Positions 50,184 to 59,806 are shown, counted from the stretch's first letter. The stretch is 64,000 nt of DNA from Caldicoprobacter guelmensis (GCF_016908415.1 NZ_JAFBDW010000001.1:1-64000), one strand, 5' to 3'. Notes: generated by a model from the sequence alone, not told the origin. Made by a program: numbers and translations.

Positions 50184-50888
50184 ATGTTGCCCCGAGACAG
50201 GGAATGCCAGTTGAAAGAGTTTGAGAGCAACTTGGAATATGAGTTTGATAATATACAATTGCTTGACGTAGCGTTGACGCACAGCTCGTATGCCAACGAG
50301 CGAGGTGGGGGCTTACAGCACAACGAGAGGCTGGAGTTCTTAGGCGACTCGGTTTTGGGTTTGGTGATAAGCGAATATCTGTATACCAATTTTCCTGAGC
50401 TTACTGAAGGCAGCTTGACAAAGATAAAGGCGCTGGTGGTGTCGGAAGCGTGCCTGGCAAAAGCTGCTAGACGTATTGGCCTGGGGCAGCGGATGCTACT
50501 CGGTAAAGGAGAGGAGCGCACGGGTGGGCGAGACAGGGATTCCATCCTGGCAGACGCTTTTGAATCGGTTATAGCTGCCATCTTTTTAGACGGTGGGCTG
50601 GAGCAGGCCAGGAAATTTGTGCTGAAAAACCTAGCAGGATTTATTGATGATGCATTAACCGGTAAGGGGATCAGAGATTACAAGACCGACCTGCAGGAGG
50701 TTTTGCAAAGGGAGTCGGATAAAGCCATCGAATATAGAATTGTACGGGATTCAGGGCCTGACCACCAGAAGATATTCATCGCACAGGTGTATCACGGCGA
50801 CAAGCTGCTAGGGGAAGGCGTGGGCAGGAGTAAGAAGGAGGCCGAGCAGCACGCTGCCCAGAAAGCTTTAGAAGATATGGGCAAATAA
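50184..50888 (+). CDS. rnc: Ribonuclease III
   Basis: A 234-aa double-strand-specific RNase that processes rRNA and SRP/other RNAs. The signature is NERLEFLGDSVLGLVISEYL, with E and D metal ligands, and DAFESVIAAIFLDGG is the second metal-binding block. The C-terminal dsRNA-binding domain is YKTDLQEVLQRESDKAIEYR with GRSKKEAEQHAAQKAL. ATG 50184 follows GAAAGGAG. It is followed 14 bp later by smc in the usual rnc-smc-ftsY order. Confidence 0.95.
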   Translation: MLPRDRECQLKEFESNLEYEFDNIQLLDVALTHSSYANERGGGLQHNERLEFLGDSVLGLVISEYLYTNFPELTEGSLTKIKALVVSEACLAKAARRIGLGQRMLLGKGEERTGGRDRDSILADAFESVIAAIFLDGGLEQARKFVLKNLAGFIDDALTGKGIRDYKTDLQEVLQRESDKAIEYRIVRDSGPDHQKIFIAQVYHGDKLLGEGVGRSKKEAEQHAAQKALEDMGK

Positions 50889-50902
50889 AGAGGTGTGAGG
50901 TT

Positions 50903-53900
50903 TTGCATCTGAAACGTTTGGAAATATATGGCTTTAAGTCCTTTGCTGACAGGGTGTGCATAGAGTTTGACAAAGGTATAACCGCTATAGTGGGGCCCAA
51001 TGGCAGCGGCAAGAGCAACATAGCCGATGCCATACGCTGGGTTCTGGGCGAACAGAGCGCCAAGTCCTTGCGCGGCGGCAAGATGGAAGATGTGATATTT
51101 TCTGGGGCCCAGACCAGAAAGCCTCTGGGCTTTGCAGAGGTTACCCTTGTATTGGACAATTCGGATGGCACATTGCCTACAGAGTACTCCGAGGTGTCGA
51201 TCACCCGGCGGGTTTTTCGGTCGGGTGAAAGCGAGTATTACATAAACCGCACGCCGTGCCGTTTAAAAGATGTAGTAGAGCTGTTTGTGGATACCGGCAT
51301 AGGCAAAGAGGGCTATTCCATCATTGGCCAGGGCAGAGTGGAAGAGCTGCTCAGCATGCATGTCGAAGAAAGGCGCGGCATATTCGAGGAAGCTGCCGGC
51401 ATAATGAAGTACAAGCTACGCAAGGAGGAGGCACAAAAAAAGCTTGAAAAGACCGAGGAAAATATAACCCGCATAGAGGACATATTGGCTGAGCTTGGCC
51501 AGCAGCTGAAGCCTTTGGAAGCCCAAAGCAAGGTGGCACAGCAGTACTTAAACCTACGGGAACGGCTGAAGCTGCTGGAGGTCAACAGATTCATTCAACA
51601 GTATGACAGGTATGTGTCAAGGTTGAGGGAGATTGATGATGAAATACATTTGCTGGAAGGTGACATATCATTTCACCGACAGCATGTGGAACGGCTTGAG
51701 AAAGAGAGGTTGAGGCTGCAGCAGGAGCTGGAAGGGAAGCAAAAAGAGGCTGAACAGCTGGTGAAACGGCGATATGCCCTTGCTCAGGAGATGGAAAAAG
51801 TCAAAGGGCGCATCCAGTTGCTGGAGCAAAGGATAAGCCAGTATCAGAAGGACAATGAGCGGTTTGAAAAGGAGATACAAGAAGAGGGGTTGTATGTTAA
51901 TCGCAGCGTCTCTGAAAGGAATGCCTGCATTGAGCAGCTTGCAAATCTGGAAAGGGCCGTTGAAGAGAAAAAGGGACATATTGAAAGGCTTGCTTTAGAG
52001 CTTGCGCACATCAACGAGGAGCTACTTTCAAAGCAGCGGGAGCTGGATGCACGGCGTGGTGCTGCTGCACAGGTATTGGACAGGCTGGCAGAATGCAAAA
52101 ACAGCATAACCCGGTATCGAACGTTGAAGGAAAACCTAGAGGAGAAGTACAGCAATACTGAGCGACTTATACGTTCAAGGCTTGAGCAGAAAGAAGCCTT
52201 GCTGGAAAGCCAAAGGCGGACGAGAGAAAGCCTAAGCTCCATAATATCAGAGAGCCAGGGCGTGCTTCAGCGCAGAGAAGAGGTAAAAAGAATATTAAAT
52301 GACCTGAAGGTGGAGATGGCTGAGCGGCGCAACCTTCTTCAAATAAAAAGGCAAAATCTTGAGGGCATGAGGTCCAGATTTGCTCTGCTGAAGGATATGG
52401 ATGAGGCTTACGAAGGTTTCAGCAAGAGCGTGCGTAAGGTCTTTGAAGTCTGCAAGCGTGATCAGGCTTTGGCTGAGCGTTTGTGTGGGGTGGTGGCCGA
52501 CCTTATAGAGGTGCCACAGGAGTATGAACTGGCAATTGAGACGGCGTTGGGCGGTAGCCTTCAGCATATAGTGACTGAAACCGAAGAGGATGCGCAGTAC
52601 ATAATAGAGTTTTTGCGGGAAAATGGCTATGGCCGCGCCACCTTCTTGCCGCTGACCTCTATACAGCCCAGGACCCTCAACGAGCACGAAATGGACGCTC
52701 TGGAACTTGACGGGTGCATAGGCATAGCCTCCGAGTTGGTCAAATTTGACCCCAAATACTCTAAGGTGATTGAGTATCTGTTGGGTAGAGTGGTTGTTGC
52801 CCGGACGCTTAATCAGGCCATTGCCATGGCTAGAAAGTATTCGTACTCCTTCAGGATAGTGACCCTTGAAGGCGATGTGCTGCATCCCGGTGGGTCCATA
52901 ACGGGGGGAAGCAGCGGTACTGCTAAAAGCACGGGTATATTGAGCCGAAAAAGGGAAATAGCCGAGCTTAAGGAGGCTATCTTTCAACAGGAGCGTGGCA
53001 TAGCCGATGAACAGGATAGGTTGAGGGCGCTCGAACAGCGGTATGCCCAGCTGGAGCGGCAGCTGGACCAACTCAACAAAGAGGCACACAGCCTCGAGCT
53101 GGCCAAGGCGGCCCAGGAGGAAAGGCTGCACCATGCAACAGCCCAGCTCTTGAAGCTAGAAGAAGAGGTCAGAAGGCTTGAGGAGGAGCAAAAGGGGCTG
53201 GAAAGCGAATTAAAGCGAGTTGAGGCTTCTATTGAAGGTGGGCTTAAAGAGATTTCGCAGCTGGAGAAGGAAAGCGCAGGCGTTCGTTGCGCCATTGAGG
53301 CTATTGAATCTAGCTTCAAGAGCCTTGGTGAGAGCAAGGAAGAGCTGGAAAAGCGCATTGCCGATTTGCGGCTTGATCTAACAACCCTTGAGCTTAGCGC
53401 TGAAAATTTAAAGCAGCGTATAAGTCAGCTTGAGGCTGATATAACCCAAAGACAAGAAGGTATTGCTAAAAAGCGGGATTTGATGGAAGACAATCGGCAG
53501 CAGATAAGGCGTTGCCTGGATGAAATTGAGCAGCATTCTGGGGCGCTTGAAAGCTTAAAAGAAGAGGCAGAGCAGCTAAGCGATGTGTTAAAGGGAATGG
53601 AAGGCGAAAGGGAAGGGCTTTTAAAGCGGTTGGAAGAGCTACAAAGCGAGATAAAACGGCTTTCCGGTACTATTGAAGAGATAGTAGACAAAAAGCACCG
53701 GTTCGAGGTGCAAAGGTCCAGGCTAGAGGCGGAACTGGAAAACCTTCAAAATAACATGTGGAATGAATATGGGGTAACTTATAACAGTGCTCTTGCCTAT
53801 TTGGATAAAGGCCTTAAGCTGAATAATATAAACCAGGAAATTCAAAATATTAAGGAAAGTATACAGGTGCTTGGTCAGGTTAATGTGAGCGCCATAGATG

Positions 53901-54472
53901 AATACAAGCGTATAAAGGAGAGGTTTGAGTTTTTGGAGTCGCAAAGGCGCGATTTGGTGGAGGCAAAGCGCAACCTGAGCAACGTCATTCAGGATGTAAC
54001 CAGGGTGATGGAAGAGAGATTTCGCCAGGAGTTTGAATTGATCAACCATGAATTTCAGCAGGTATTTTCGCGACTGTTTGGAGGAGGGGTGGCCAGGCTG
54101 GTACTGGAGAACGAAGATGATGTGCTGGGGTGCGGCATAGACATTGTGGCTCAGCCACCGGGTAAAAAGCTGCAAAGCCTGTCTTTGCTCTCAGGTGGAG
54201 AAAAAGCCCTTACGGCTATAGCCATGCTTTTTGCTATATTGAAGAGAAAGCCTACGCCGTTTTGCGTTTTGGACGAGATCGACACCGCTCTGGATGAGGC
54301 CAATCTGGCTAACCTTGGGCGGTTTATAAAGGAGTTCTCACGCCATACCCAGTTTATAATAATCACTCACAGGAGGCCTACCATGGAGGTGGCTGATGCC
54401 CTCTATGGCATAGCCATGGAGGAAAAAGGGGTATCCAAGCTGGTTTCTGTACGGCTTGACAAAGCCAGTTAA
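50903..54472 (+). CDS. smc: Chromosome segregation protein SMC
   Basis: An 1189-aa condensin ATPase, full length. The N-terminal Walker A is GPNGSGKSN at residues 31-39. Long coiled coils span about 170-500 and 670-1010. The hinge is about 515-665 (ERLCGVVADLIEVPQEYELA; GGSITGGSSG near its end). The C-terminal signature LSLLSGGEKALTAIAML and Walker B VLDEIDTALDE complete the head. TTG 50903 starts at MHLKRLEIYGFKSFA, the family N-terminus. It works with ScpA/ScpB encoded elsewhere. ftsY starts 40 bp after the stop. Confidence 0.96.
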   Translation: MHLKRLEIYGFKSFADRVCIEFDKGITAIVGPNGSGKSNIADAIRWVLGEQSAKSLRGGKMEDVIFSGAQTRKPLGFAEVTLVLDNSDGTLPTEYSEVSITRRVFRSGESEYYINRTPCRLKDVVELFVDTGIGKEGYSIIGQGRVEELLSMHVEERRGIFEEAAGIMKYKLRKEEAQKKLEKTEENITRIEDILAELGQQLKPLEAQSKVAQQYLNLRERLKLLEVNRFIQQYDRYVSRLREIDDEIHLLEGDISFHRQHVERLEKERLRLQQELEGKQKEAEQLVKRRYALAQEMEKVKGRIQLLEQRISQYQKDNERFEKEIQEEGLYVNRSVSERNACIEQLANLERAVEEKKGHIERLALELAHINEELLSKQRELDARRGAAAQVLDRLAECKNSITRYRTLKENLEEKYSNTERLIRSRLEQKEALLESQRRTRESLSSIISESQGVLQRREEVKRILNDLKVEMAERRNLLQIKRQNLEGMRSRFALLKDMDEAYEGFSKSVRKVFEVCKRDQALAERLCGVVADLIEVPQEYELAIETALGGSLQHIVTETEEDAQYIIEFLRENGYGRATFLPLTSIQPRTLNEHEMDALELDGCIGIASELVKFDPKYSKVIEYLLGRVVVARTLNQAIAMARKYSYSFRIVTLEGDVLHPGGSITGGSSGTAKSTGILSRKREIAELKEAIFQQERGIADEQDRLRALEQRYAQLERQLDQLNKEAHSLELAKAAQEERLHHATAQLLKLEEEVRRLEEEQKGLESELKRVEASIEGGLKEISQLEKESAGVRCAIEAIESSFKSLGESKEELEKRIADLRLDLTTLELSAENLKQRISQLEADITQRQEGIAKKRDLMEDNRQQIRRCLDEIEQHSGALESLKEEAEQLSDVLKGMEGEREGLLKRLEELQSEIKRLSGTIEEIVDKKHRFEVQRSRLEAELENLQNNMWNEYGVTYNSALAYLDKGLKLNNINQEIQNIKESIQVLGQVNVSAIDEYKRIKERFEFLESQRRDLVEAKRNLSNVIQDVTRVMEERFRQEFELINHEFQQVFSRLFGGGVARLVLENEDDVLGCGIDIVAQPPGKKLQSLSLLSGGEKALTAIAMLFAILKRKPTPFCVLDEIDTALDEANLANLGRFIKEFSRHTQFIIITHRRPTMEVADALYGIAMEEKGVSKLVSVRLDKAS

Positions 54473-54512
54473 TGGTTTACTACACAAGGCAAATGAAGGG
54501 GAGTTGGCACAA

Positions 54513-55430
54513 ATGGAGAAAAGAGGCTTTTTTAGCAGGCTGAAGGAAGGTTTGAGCAAGACGCGGCAGAATATAACCGAGAAGATGGACCAGCTGTTTA
54601 AATACCACAATGAGGTGGATGATGAGCTGTTTGACGAGCTTGAGGAACTGCTGATACTTGCAGATGTGGGAGTTAGCACCACCGCTAAGCTGATGGAGAA
54701 GGTTCGAGAGCGCGTCAAGGCGGAAAGGATAAAAGAGGCGCAGAGGGTACGGGCCGTATTAAAAGAAGAGATAGTGGCGCTGCTGGGCGAGCATGAGGAG
54801 TTCAATTTGAGGTTTCCGGCAGTTTTTCTGGTAGTTGGCGTCAATGGAGTGGGGAAGACTACTACCATAGGCAAACTGGCCTATATGTTCCAAACCCAGG
54901 GCAAGAGAGTGCTCATGGCAGCAGGGGACACATTCCGTGCCGCTGCCATAGAACAGCTTGAGGTGTGGGCAAACCGGGTGGGCTGCCAGATTGTGCGCCA
55001 TACCGAAGGGGCTGATGCTGCTGCAGTGGTGTTCGATGCCGTGCAGGCTGCAAAGTCGAGGGGCATGGACCTGGTGATATGCGATACCGCTGGGAGGCTG
55101 CACACCAAGAAGAACCTCATGAACGAGCTTGAAAAGATAAATAGGGTAATTGACCGGGAGTATCCGGAAGCCCACAAAGAGGTTTTCCTGGTGCTTGATG
55201 CCACCACCGGCCAAAATGCACTTTCCCAGGCAAAGATGTTTAAGGAAAAGGTCAATGTGACGGGCATCATACTTACAAAGCTGGATGGGACGGCGAAGGG
55301 CGGTATCATAATAGCCATCAAGTCTGAGATGGGCATTCCCATAAGATTTATAGGCGTGGGCGAAGGGATGGATGACCTGCAACCATTTGATGCCCAAGCC
55401 TTTGTAGAGGCTCTGTTTGAGGAAGCTTAA
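54513..55430 (+). CDS. ftsY: Signal recognition particle receptor FtsY
   Basis: A 305-aa SRP receptor GTPase. An N domain precedes the G domain with GVNGVGKTTTIGKLA (G1), DTFRAAAIEQL (insertion box), DTAGRLHTKKNL (G3) and TKLDGTAKGG (G4). The start at ATG 54513 follows AAGGGGAG; the region upstream overlaps smc in frame only by chance. It has no long acidic A domain, as in Gram-positives. It receives Ffh-bound ribosomes at the membrane and lies close to ffh, its partner. Confidence 0.94.
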   Translation: MEKRGFFSRLKEGLSKTRQNITEKMDQLFKYHNEVDDELFDELEELLILADVGVSTTAKLMEKVRERVKAERIKEAQRVRAVLKEEIVALLGEHEEFNLRFPAVFLVVGVNGVGKTTTIGKLAYMFQTQGKRVLMAAGDTFRAAAIEQLEVWANRVGCQIVRHTEGADAAAVVFDAVQAAKSRGMDLVICDTAGRLHTKKNLMNELEKINRVIDREYPEAHKEVFLVLDATTGQNALSQAKMFKEKVNVTGIILTKLDGTAKGGIIIAIKSEMGIPIRFIGVGEGMDDLQPFDAQAFVEALFEEA

Positions 55431-55505
55431 GGCCGGTATAACGCAAAAGTTTGTATGGAATTTTTAACAAAGAATATAAGCGGTAGGTGGTTCACAAAAA
55501 AGCAC

Positions 55506-55566
55506 TTGTTTTATGTGAGGAAGTGGGGTATAATATTTCGCTGTAAAGCACAAGTACTTTACAGCG
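55506..55566 (+). promoter_or_regulatory. Promoter of ylxM-ffh with inverted repeat at the start site
   Basis: TTGTTT (55506-55511), 17-bp spacer, TATAAT (55529-55534). At 55539-55566 a perfect 10-bp inverted repeat, CGCTGTAAAG-N8-CTTTACAGCG, spans the expected transcription start and ends 9 bp before ylxM. It could be a protein operator or a 5' mRNA hairpin that limits ylxM translation. Confidence 0.7.
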
Positions 55567-55575
55567 GGTGGATGT

Positions 55576-55974
55576 ATGGAGAAGTTAGCCAAGGTGGCCT
55601 TGTTGCTGGATATTTACGGCGGGCTTTTGACGCCCAGGCAGAGGGATGTGCTTGACCTCTATTACAACTACGACCTCTCTCTAGGTGAGATTGCCGAGAT
55701 GCACAATATAAGCAGGCAGGGCGTCCATGACCTGATCAAAAGGGGAGAGCAGGCGCTGTACGCGCTGGACAAGAAATTGAACTATTACAGGCGATGGACG
55801 GCGTTTGAGGATAAAATGTGTCAGGCTATAAGGGAGCTGGAGTACATATGCCAGCTGCCGGACGAGAGCTTTGCAGAGTCGCCTGGCGAGATAAAACAGA
55901 GGCTGATGAACTTAAAGCAAAGGCTGGTAGAATTGGGCGATACGTGGATCGGGAGGTTGGAAAATGGCGTTTGA
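55576..55974 (+). CDS. ylxM: YlxM/p13-type SRP-associated HTH protein
   Basis: A 132-aa YlxM family protein. The sigma-70 region-4-like helix-turn-helix is LTPRQRDVLDLYYNYDLSLG then EIAEMHNISRQGVHDLIKRG. YlxM proteins bind or regulate SRP components and are always next to ffh, as here. It overlaps ffh by 11 nt. GGGTGG precedes the ATG, partly inside the inverted repeat. Confidence 0.9.
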   Translation: MEKLAKVALLLDIYGGLLTPRQRDVLDLYYNYDLSLGEIAEMHNISRQGVHDLIKRGEQALYALDKKLNYYRRWTAFEDKMCQAIRELEYICQLPDESFAESPGEIKQRLMNLKQRLVELGDTWIGRLENGV

Positions 55975-57301
55975 AGGGCTGACGGGGAAATTGCAGGCGG
56001 CCTTGAAGAAGCTGACGGGGAAGGGTAAGCTCAGCGAAAAAGACGTTAAAGAGGCCATGCGCGATGTGAGATTGGCGCTTTTGGAGGCCGACGTAAATTT
56101 CGTCGTGGTAAAGGACCTTATAAAGAGAATTACCGAAAGGGCTGTTGGCCAGGAGATCATGCAGAGCTTAACTCCGGGCCAGCAGGTCATAAAGATAGTC
56201 AATGAAGAGCTGACAGCTCTGATGGGCGGCACGCAGAGCAAGGTCAACATGGCGCCCAATCCACCTACGGTGATAATGATGGTGGGGCTGCAAGGTTCAG
56301 GGAAGACCACAACGGCCGGTAAGCTGGCGGGGTATTTTAAAAAACAGGGGAAAAATCCTCTGTTGGTAGCCTGTGATATATACCGACCTGCAGCCATCAA
56401 ACAGCTACAGGTAGTGGGCCAAAAAGTGGGGGTACCGGTATTTGAACGCGGGCAGATCGACCCCGTTCAAATTGCCAGGGAAGCGGTGGAGTTTGCCAAA
56501 AAGGAACAGCGGGATGTTGTGATAATAGACACCGCGGGAAGGCTTCACATAAATGAGGAGCTGATGGAGGAGCTTTCTAGGATTAAATCCCAGGTAAAGC
56601 CCCATGAGATACTTTTAGTGGTGGATGCCATGACGGGCCAGGATGCCGTAAATGTGGCCAAAAGTTTTGATGAAAGGCTGGGCCTGGATGGAGTTATACT
56701 GACAAAGCTGGATGGGGATACCCGCGGGGGTGCTGCACTGTCCATAAAGGCTGTTACGGGCAAGCCCATCAAGTTTGTTGGGACCGGTGAAAAGCTGGAT
56801 GACCTGGAGCCGTTCCATCCTGATCGCATGGCATCGCGCATTCTGGGCATGGGCGATATACTTACCTTGATAGAAAAAGCTCAGGCTTCCATCGATGAGA
56901 AGAAGGCCCAGGAGCTGGAGAAGAAGCTCAGGGAGCAGCAGTTCACCTTGGAGGACTTTCTGGACCAGCTACAACAGATTAAAAAGATGGGGTCTCTTAC
57001 CGATATCATAGGTATGCTGCCGGGCGTTGATGTGCAAAAGCTGTCGGCGGCGGGAGCGCTTAACGAGAAGGAGCTTATTAAAGCTGAAGCCATAATCCAG
57101 TCAATGACCCGTGAGGAGAGGCGTAATCCGTCCATCATCAACGCCAGCCGCAAAAAGCGTATCGCCATGGGCAGCGGTACCACCATACAGGATGTCAATA
57201 GATTGCTTAAATCCTTTGAACAATTCAGGCAGATGATGAAGCAGATGTCAAACATAGAGAAGGCTATGAAACGAGGAAGGTTCAGGTTCCCGTTTCTATG
57301 A
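55964..57301 (+). CDS. ffh: Signal recognition particle protein Ffh
   Basis: A 445-aa SRP54 GTPase that binds signal peptides on the ribosome. The G domain has GLQGSGKTTTAGKLA, DIYRPAAIKQL, DTAGRLHINEEL and TKLDGDTRGG. The Met-rich M domain (about 300-445) contains MGSLTDIIGMLPG and RKKRIAMGSGTTIQDVNRLL, which bind SRP RNA. It ends MKRGRFRFPFL. Neighbours ftsY, ylxM and rpsP are the standard order. No SRP RNA gene is seen in the window. Confidence 0.96.
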   Translation: MAFEGLTGKLQAALKKLTGKGKLSEKDVKEAMRDVRLALLEADVNFVVVKDLIKRITERAVGQEIMQSLTPGQQVIKIVNEELTALMGGTQSKVNMAPNPPTVIMMVGLQGSGKTTTAGKLAGYFKKQGKNPLLVACDIYRPAAIKQLQVVGQKVGVPVFERGQIDPVQIAREAVEFAKKEQRDVVIIDTAGRLHINEELMEELSRIKSQVKPHEILLVVDAMTGQDAVNVAKSFDERLGLDGVILTKLDGDTRGGAALSIKAVTGKPIKFVGTGEKLDDLEPFHPDRMASRILGMGDILTLIEKAQASIDEKKAQELEKKLREQQFTLEDFLDQLQQIKKMGSLTDIIGMLPGVDVQKLSAAGALNEKELIKAEAIIQSMTREERRNPSIINASRKKRIAMGSGTTIQDVNRLLKSFEQFRQMMKQMSNIEKAMKRGRFRFPFL

Positions 57302-57425
57302 TACCAAGTTATAGAGCAAATGGCTTTCCGGTTTATTGTGTTTGGCAAGCAACTGGCTACCTGTGATGTGGGCAGGTTGCCGGTAGCAATATATAAAAAA
57401 AGCCGCAAGGAACGGAGGTGAGACT

Positions 57426-57668
57426 GTGGCCGTAAAGATAAGGCTCAAGAGAATGGGTGCCAAGAAAACGCCCCATTATAGAGTGGTGGTAGCCGATTCG
57501 AGGTCTCCGCGCGATGGTAGATTTATAGAAGAGATCGGGTATTATAACCCGCTCAGCGACCCGGCAGAGGTCAAGATCGATGTGGAAAAAGCGCAAGCCT
57601 GGTTGAAAAAGGGTGCTCAGCCCACCGACACGGTGAGGGCTCTTCTGAAAAAGTGTGGAGTGCTATAA
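57426..57668 (+). CDS. rpsP: 30S ribosomal protein S16
   Basis: An 80-aa S16: AVKIRLKRMGAKKTPHYRVV, then VADSRSPRDGRFIEEIGYYN. It is full length. GTG 57426 follows GGAGGTGA. The 120-bp gap upstream holds an imperfect stem GGCTACCTG/CAGGTTGCC (57355-57381) that may be a weak leader structure. Confidence 0.96.
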   Translation: MAVKIRLKRMGAKKTPHYRVVVADSRSPRDGRFIEEIGYYNPLSDPAEVKIDVEKAQAWLKKGAQPTDTVRALLKKCGVL

Positions 57669-57742
57669 TATAAGGTACTTAAACAGGCTGGGTTACTAAT
57701 TTATTGGACACAACAACATAATGCTATGGAGGTGCTTGCAAG

Positions 57743-57970
57743 ATGGGAGAGCTGGTAAAGTTCATTGCCCAATCTCTTGTAGATAATCCTGATCAGGTGA
57801 GCGTAAACGAGGTGCGCGGCGAGCAGTCGATAATCATTGAGCTCAAGGTTGCCCCCGAGGATATGGGCAAGGTGATTGGTAAACAGGGGCGCATTGCCAA
57901 AGCTATTCGCACCATTGTGAAAGCGGCGGCTGTGAAAGAAGGAAAGAAAGTCATAGTTGAGATTATATGA
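57743..57970 (+). CDS. khpA: KH-domain RNA-binding protein KhpA
   Basis: A 75-aa single KH domain, with the GKVIGKQGRIAKAIR (GxxG) loop that contacts RNA. It is a member of the YlqC/KhpA family, which pairs with KhpB (Jag) in cell-wall and ribosome control. It stands between rpsP and rimM as in most Firmicutes. ATG 57743 has GGAGGTG upstream. Confidence 0.93.
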   Translation: MGELVKFIAQSLVDNPDQVSVNEVRGEQSIIIELKVAPEDMGKVIGKQGRIAKAIRTIVKAAAVKEGKKVIVEII

Positions 57971-58003
57971 TGGCTTAAAGCGTAGTCAGGAGGTTTCTAA
58001 GTA

Positions 58004-58528
58004 ATGCCTGTGCGCAAGTACCTTTCGGTGGGGTATGTGACAAAACCTCAGGGCATCAAAGGCGAGGTAAAGGTGGAGCCGCTCACCGATGATATGTACA
58101 GGTTTGAGGACCTTGATGAGGTGTTTTTAAAACGGGGAAACAGGTATATACCTGTCAAAGTCCAGGGTAGGAAGTATATAAAGAATTTTGTGATACTCAA
58201 ACTTGAAGGGTTTGAGGACAGAAACCAGGCCGAAACCCTTCGCGGTGAGTACCTGTGGATTTCCAGGGAACAGGCACGGCCTTTGCCGGAGGATACTTAT
58301 TATATCGCTGACATTATAGGCTGCCGCGTGGAGACCTGTGCTGGGCGCTTTCTGGGATATGTCACCAGCGTGTTGCATACCGGCAGCAACGATGTTTACG
58401 TGGTGAGGGACAGAGAAGAGGTGTTGATACCTGCACTGAAGAGGGTTGTGGTGGATGTGGATGTTGAAAACGGTAAGATAGTGGTAAACGATGAGGAGCT
58501 GGAAGGGCTGTTGCCGGATGAAGATTGA
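58004..58528 (+). CDS. rimM: 16S rRNA processing protein RimM
   Basis: A 174-aa RimM that assists maturation of the 30S head and binds S19. The N-terminal barrel reads LSVGYVTKPQGIKGEVKVEP. The C-terminal PRC barrel holds GCRVETCAGRFLGYVTSVLH, then NDVYVVRDREEVLIPALKRV. It overlaps trmD by 11 nt. AGGAGG precedes ATG 58004. Confidence 0.94.
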   Translation: MPVRKYLSVGYVTKPQGIKGEVKVEPLTDDMYRFEDLDEVFLKRGNRYIPVKVQGRKYIKNFVILKLEGFEDRNQAETLRGEYLWISREQARPLPEDTYYIADIIGCRVETCAGRFLGYVTSVLHTGSNDVYVVRDREEVLIPALKRVVVDVDVENGKIVVNDEELEGLLPDED

Positions 58529-59276
58529 TGTCCTCACCCTTTTTCCTGAGATGTTTGCTCCCATGCTGTCCAGCAGCATTATAGGGAGGGCTATCGCAAA
58601 AGGCCTGCTTGAGGTAAATTTATACAACATAAGGGACTTTGCAAAAAACAAACACAGGCAGGTGGACGATTACCCATATGGTGGGGGTCAGGGGATGATA
58701 CTTGCTCCTCAGCCTTTGTTTGATGCTCTGTATCATGTGTTGGGAACTTGTCAGGACAGCAAGCCCAAGGTAATACTGATGTCCCCACAGGGAAAGGTAC
58801 TCAATCAGGACCTGGCAAAGCAGCTGTCAAGAGAGCATCGCCTGGTGGTCATATGTGGTCATTATGAAGGAATAGACCAAAGGGTCATTGATAAGTTTGT
58901 AGACATGGAAATCTCCATAGGGGATTACGTCCTTACCGGCGGGGAACTCCCTGCCATGGTGCTCATCGACTGCGTGGCGCGATTGATACCCGGCGTACTT
59001 GGCAACCCGGAATCTACCCAGGACGAATCTTTTTCCAGGGGTCTGCTGGAATACCCACAGTATACCAGGCCTTACGAGTATGAAGGCTACACTGTGCCGG
59101 ATGTTCTGCTGTCGGGTAACCACCAGGAAATACGCCGTTGGCGGCTGAAGGAAAGCCTTAGAAACACGCTAAAGAAAAGGCCTGACCTTTTGGAAAAAGC
59201 TGAATTGTCGTCGTACGAGCTGGAGCTTCTTGAAGAGATAAAAGAGGAGATGGGACGCTCCCAGCATACGAAATGA
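58518..59276 (+). CDS. trmD: tRNA (guanine-37-N1)-methyltransferase
   Basis: A 252-aa SPOUT-fold methyltransferase that makes m1G37. Trefoil-knot motifs are MSPQGKVLNQDLAKQL, GHYEGIDQRVIDKF and YVLTGGELPAMVLIDCVARL. The substrate loop KNKHRQVDDYPYGGGQGM is intact. ATG 58518 lies inside the end of rimM, and GGAAGGG is upstream. A promoter for rplS lies just after its stop. Confidence 0.95.
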   Translation: MKIDVLTLFPEMFAPMLSSSIIGRAIAKGLLEVNLYNIRDFAKNKHRQVDDYPYGGGQGMILAPQPLFDALYHVLGTCQDSKPKVILMSPQGKVLNQDLAKQLSREHRLVVICGHYEGIDQRVIDKFVDMEISIGDYVLTGGELPAMVLIDCVARLIPGVLGNPESTQDESFSRGLLEYPQYTRPYEYEGYTVPDVLLSGNHQEIRRWRLKESLRNTLKKRPDLLEKAELSSYELELLEEIKEEMGRSQHTK

Positions 59277-59279
59277 GTA

Positions 59280-59440
59280 TTGCTAATTAAAGCCTGTGTG
59301 CTATATAATGGACGTTGTGGAAAAATAACCAGTGTACCCACGTCCTGTTACGTGGGAGATATAAGTGATCCACGGTTTGGCAGGCTTGTGAATTCGTATG
59401 ACTTGTTGTGCACAATGAAGTTACGCGTAGCGGAAAGGAG
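59280..59440 (+). promoter_or_regulatory. rplS promoter and leader
   Basis: TTGCTA (59280-59285), 18-bp spacer, TATAAT (59304-59309). The following 130-nt leader has the hairpin CCCACGT-CCTGTT-ACGTGGG (59337-59356) and a long untranslated stretch before rplS. Firmicutes often carry an autoregulatory L19 leader at this place. I cannot confirm the L19-leader fold here. Confidence 0.5.
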
Positions 59441-59451
59441 GTAGGAAGGAG

Positions 59452-59796
59452 ATGGACATCATAAGGGCTATAGAGAGTGAACAGATGAGGAAGGATATTC
59501 CCGAGTTTAACGTTGGGGATACCGTTAGAGTATATGTCAAAGTGGTTGAGGGCAATCGCCAGAGACTACAGGCATTTGAAGGGGTTGTCATACAAAAGAA
59601 GAACGGCGGGATAAGGGAGACCTTTACTGTGCGGAGGGTTTCCTACGGCGTGGGCGTTGAGCGAACATTCCCACTGCACTCTCCCATGATTGACCACATC
59701 GAAGTCATCAGAAAAGGTAAAGTGCGCAGAGCTAAGCTGTTCTATTTGAGGAAAAAGGTAGGTAAGGCTACTAAAATCAAGGAAAAAGGTTTCTAA
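59452..59796 (+). CDS. rplS: 50S ribosomal protein L19
   Basis: A 114-aa L19. It contains FNVGDTVRVYVKVVEGNRQR and FEGVVIQKKNGGIRETFTVR, then RRVSYGVGVERTFPLHSP, all signature blocks. It sits at the 30S-50S interface. The AAGGAGG site is followed closely by GGAAGGAG before the ATG. Confidence 0.97.
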   Translation: MDIIRAIESEQMRKDIPEFNVGDTVRVYVKVVEGNRQRLQAFEGVVIQKKNGGIRETFTVRRVSYGVGVERTFPLHSPMIDHIEVIRKGKVRRAKLFYLRKKVGKATKIKEKGF

Positions 59797-59806
59797 TCTT
59801 TGGGCA

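Noticed and set aside
52295..53134. 279-aa minus-strand frame inside smc
   Set aside because: Antisense shadow of the SMC hinge and coiled coil; smc is intact and fully conserved.
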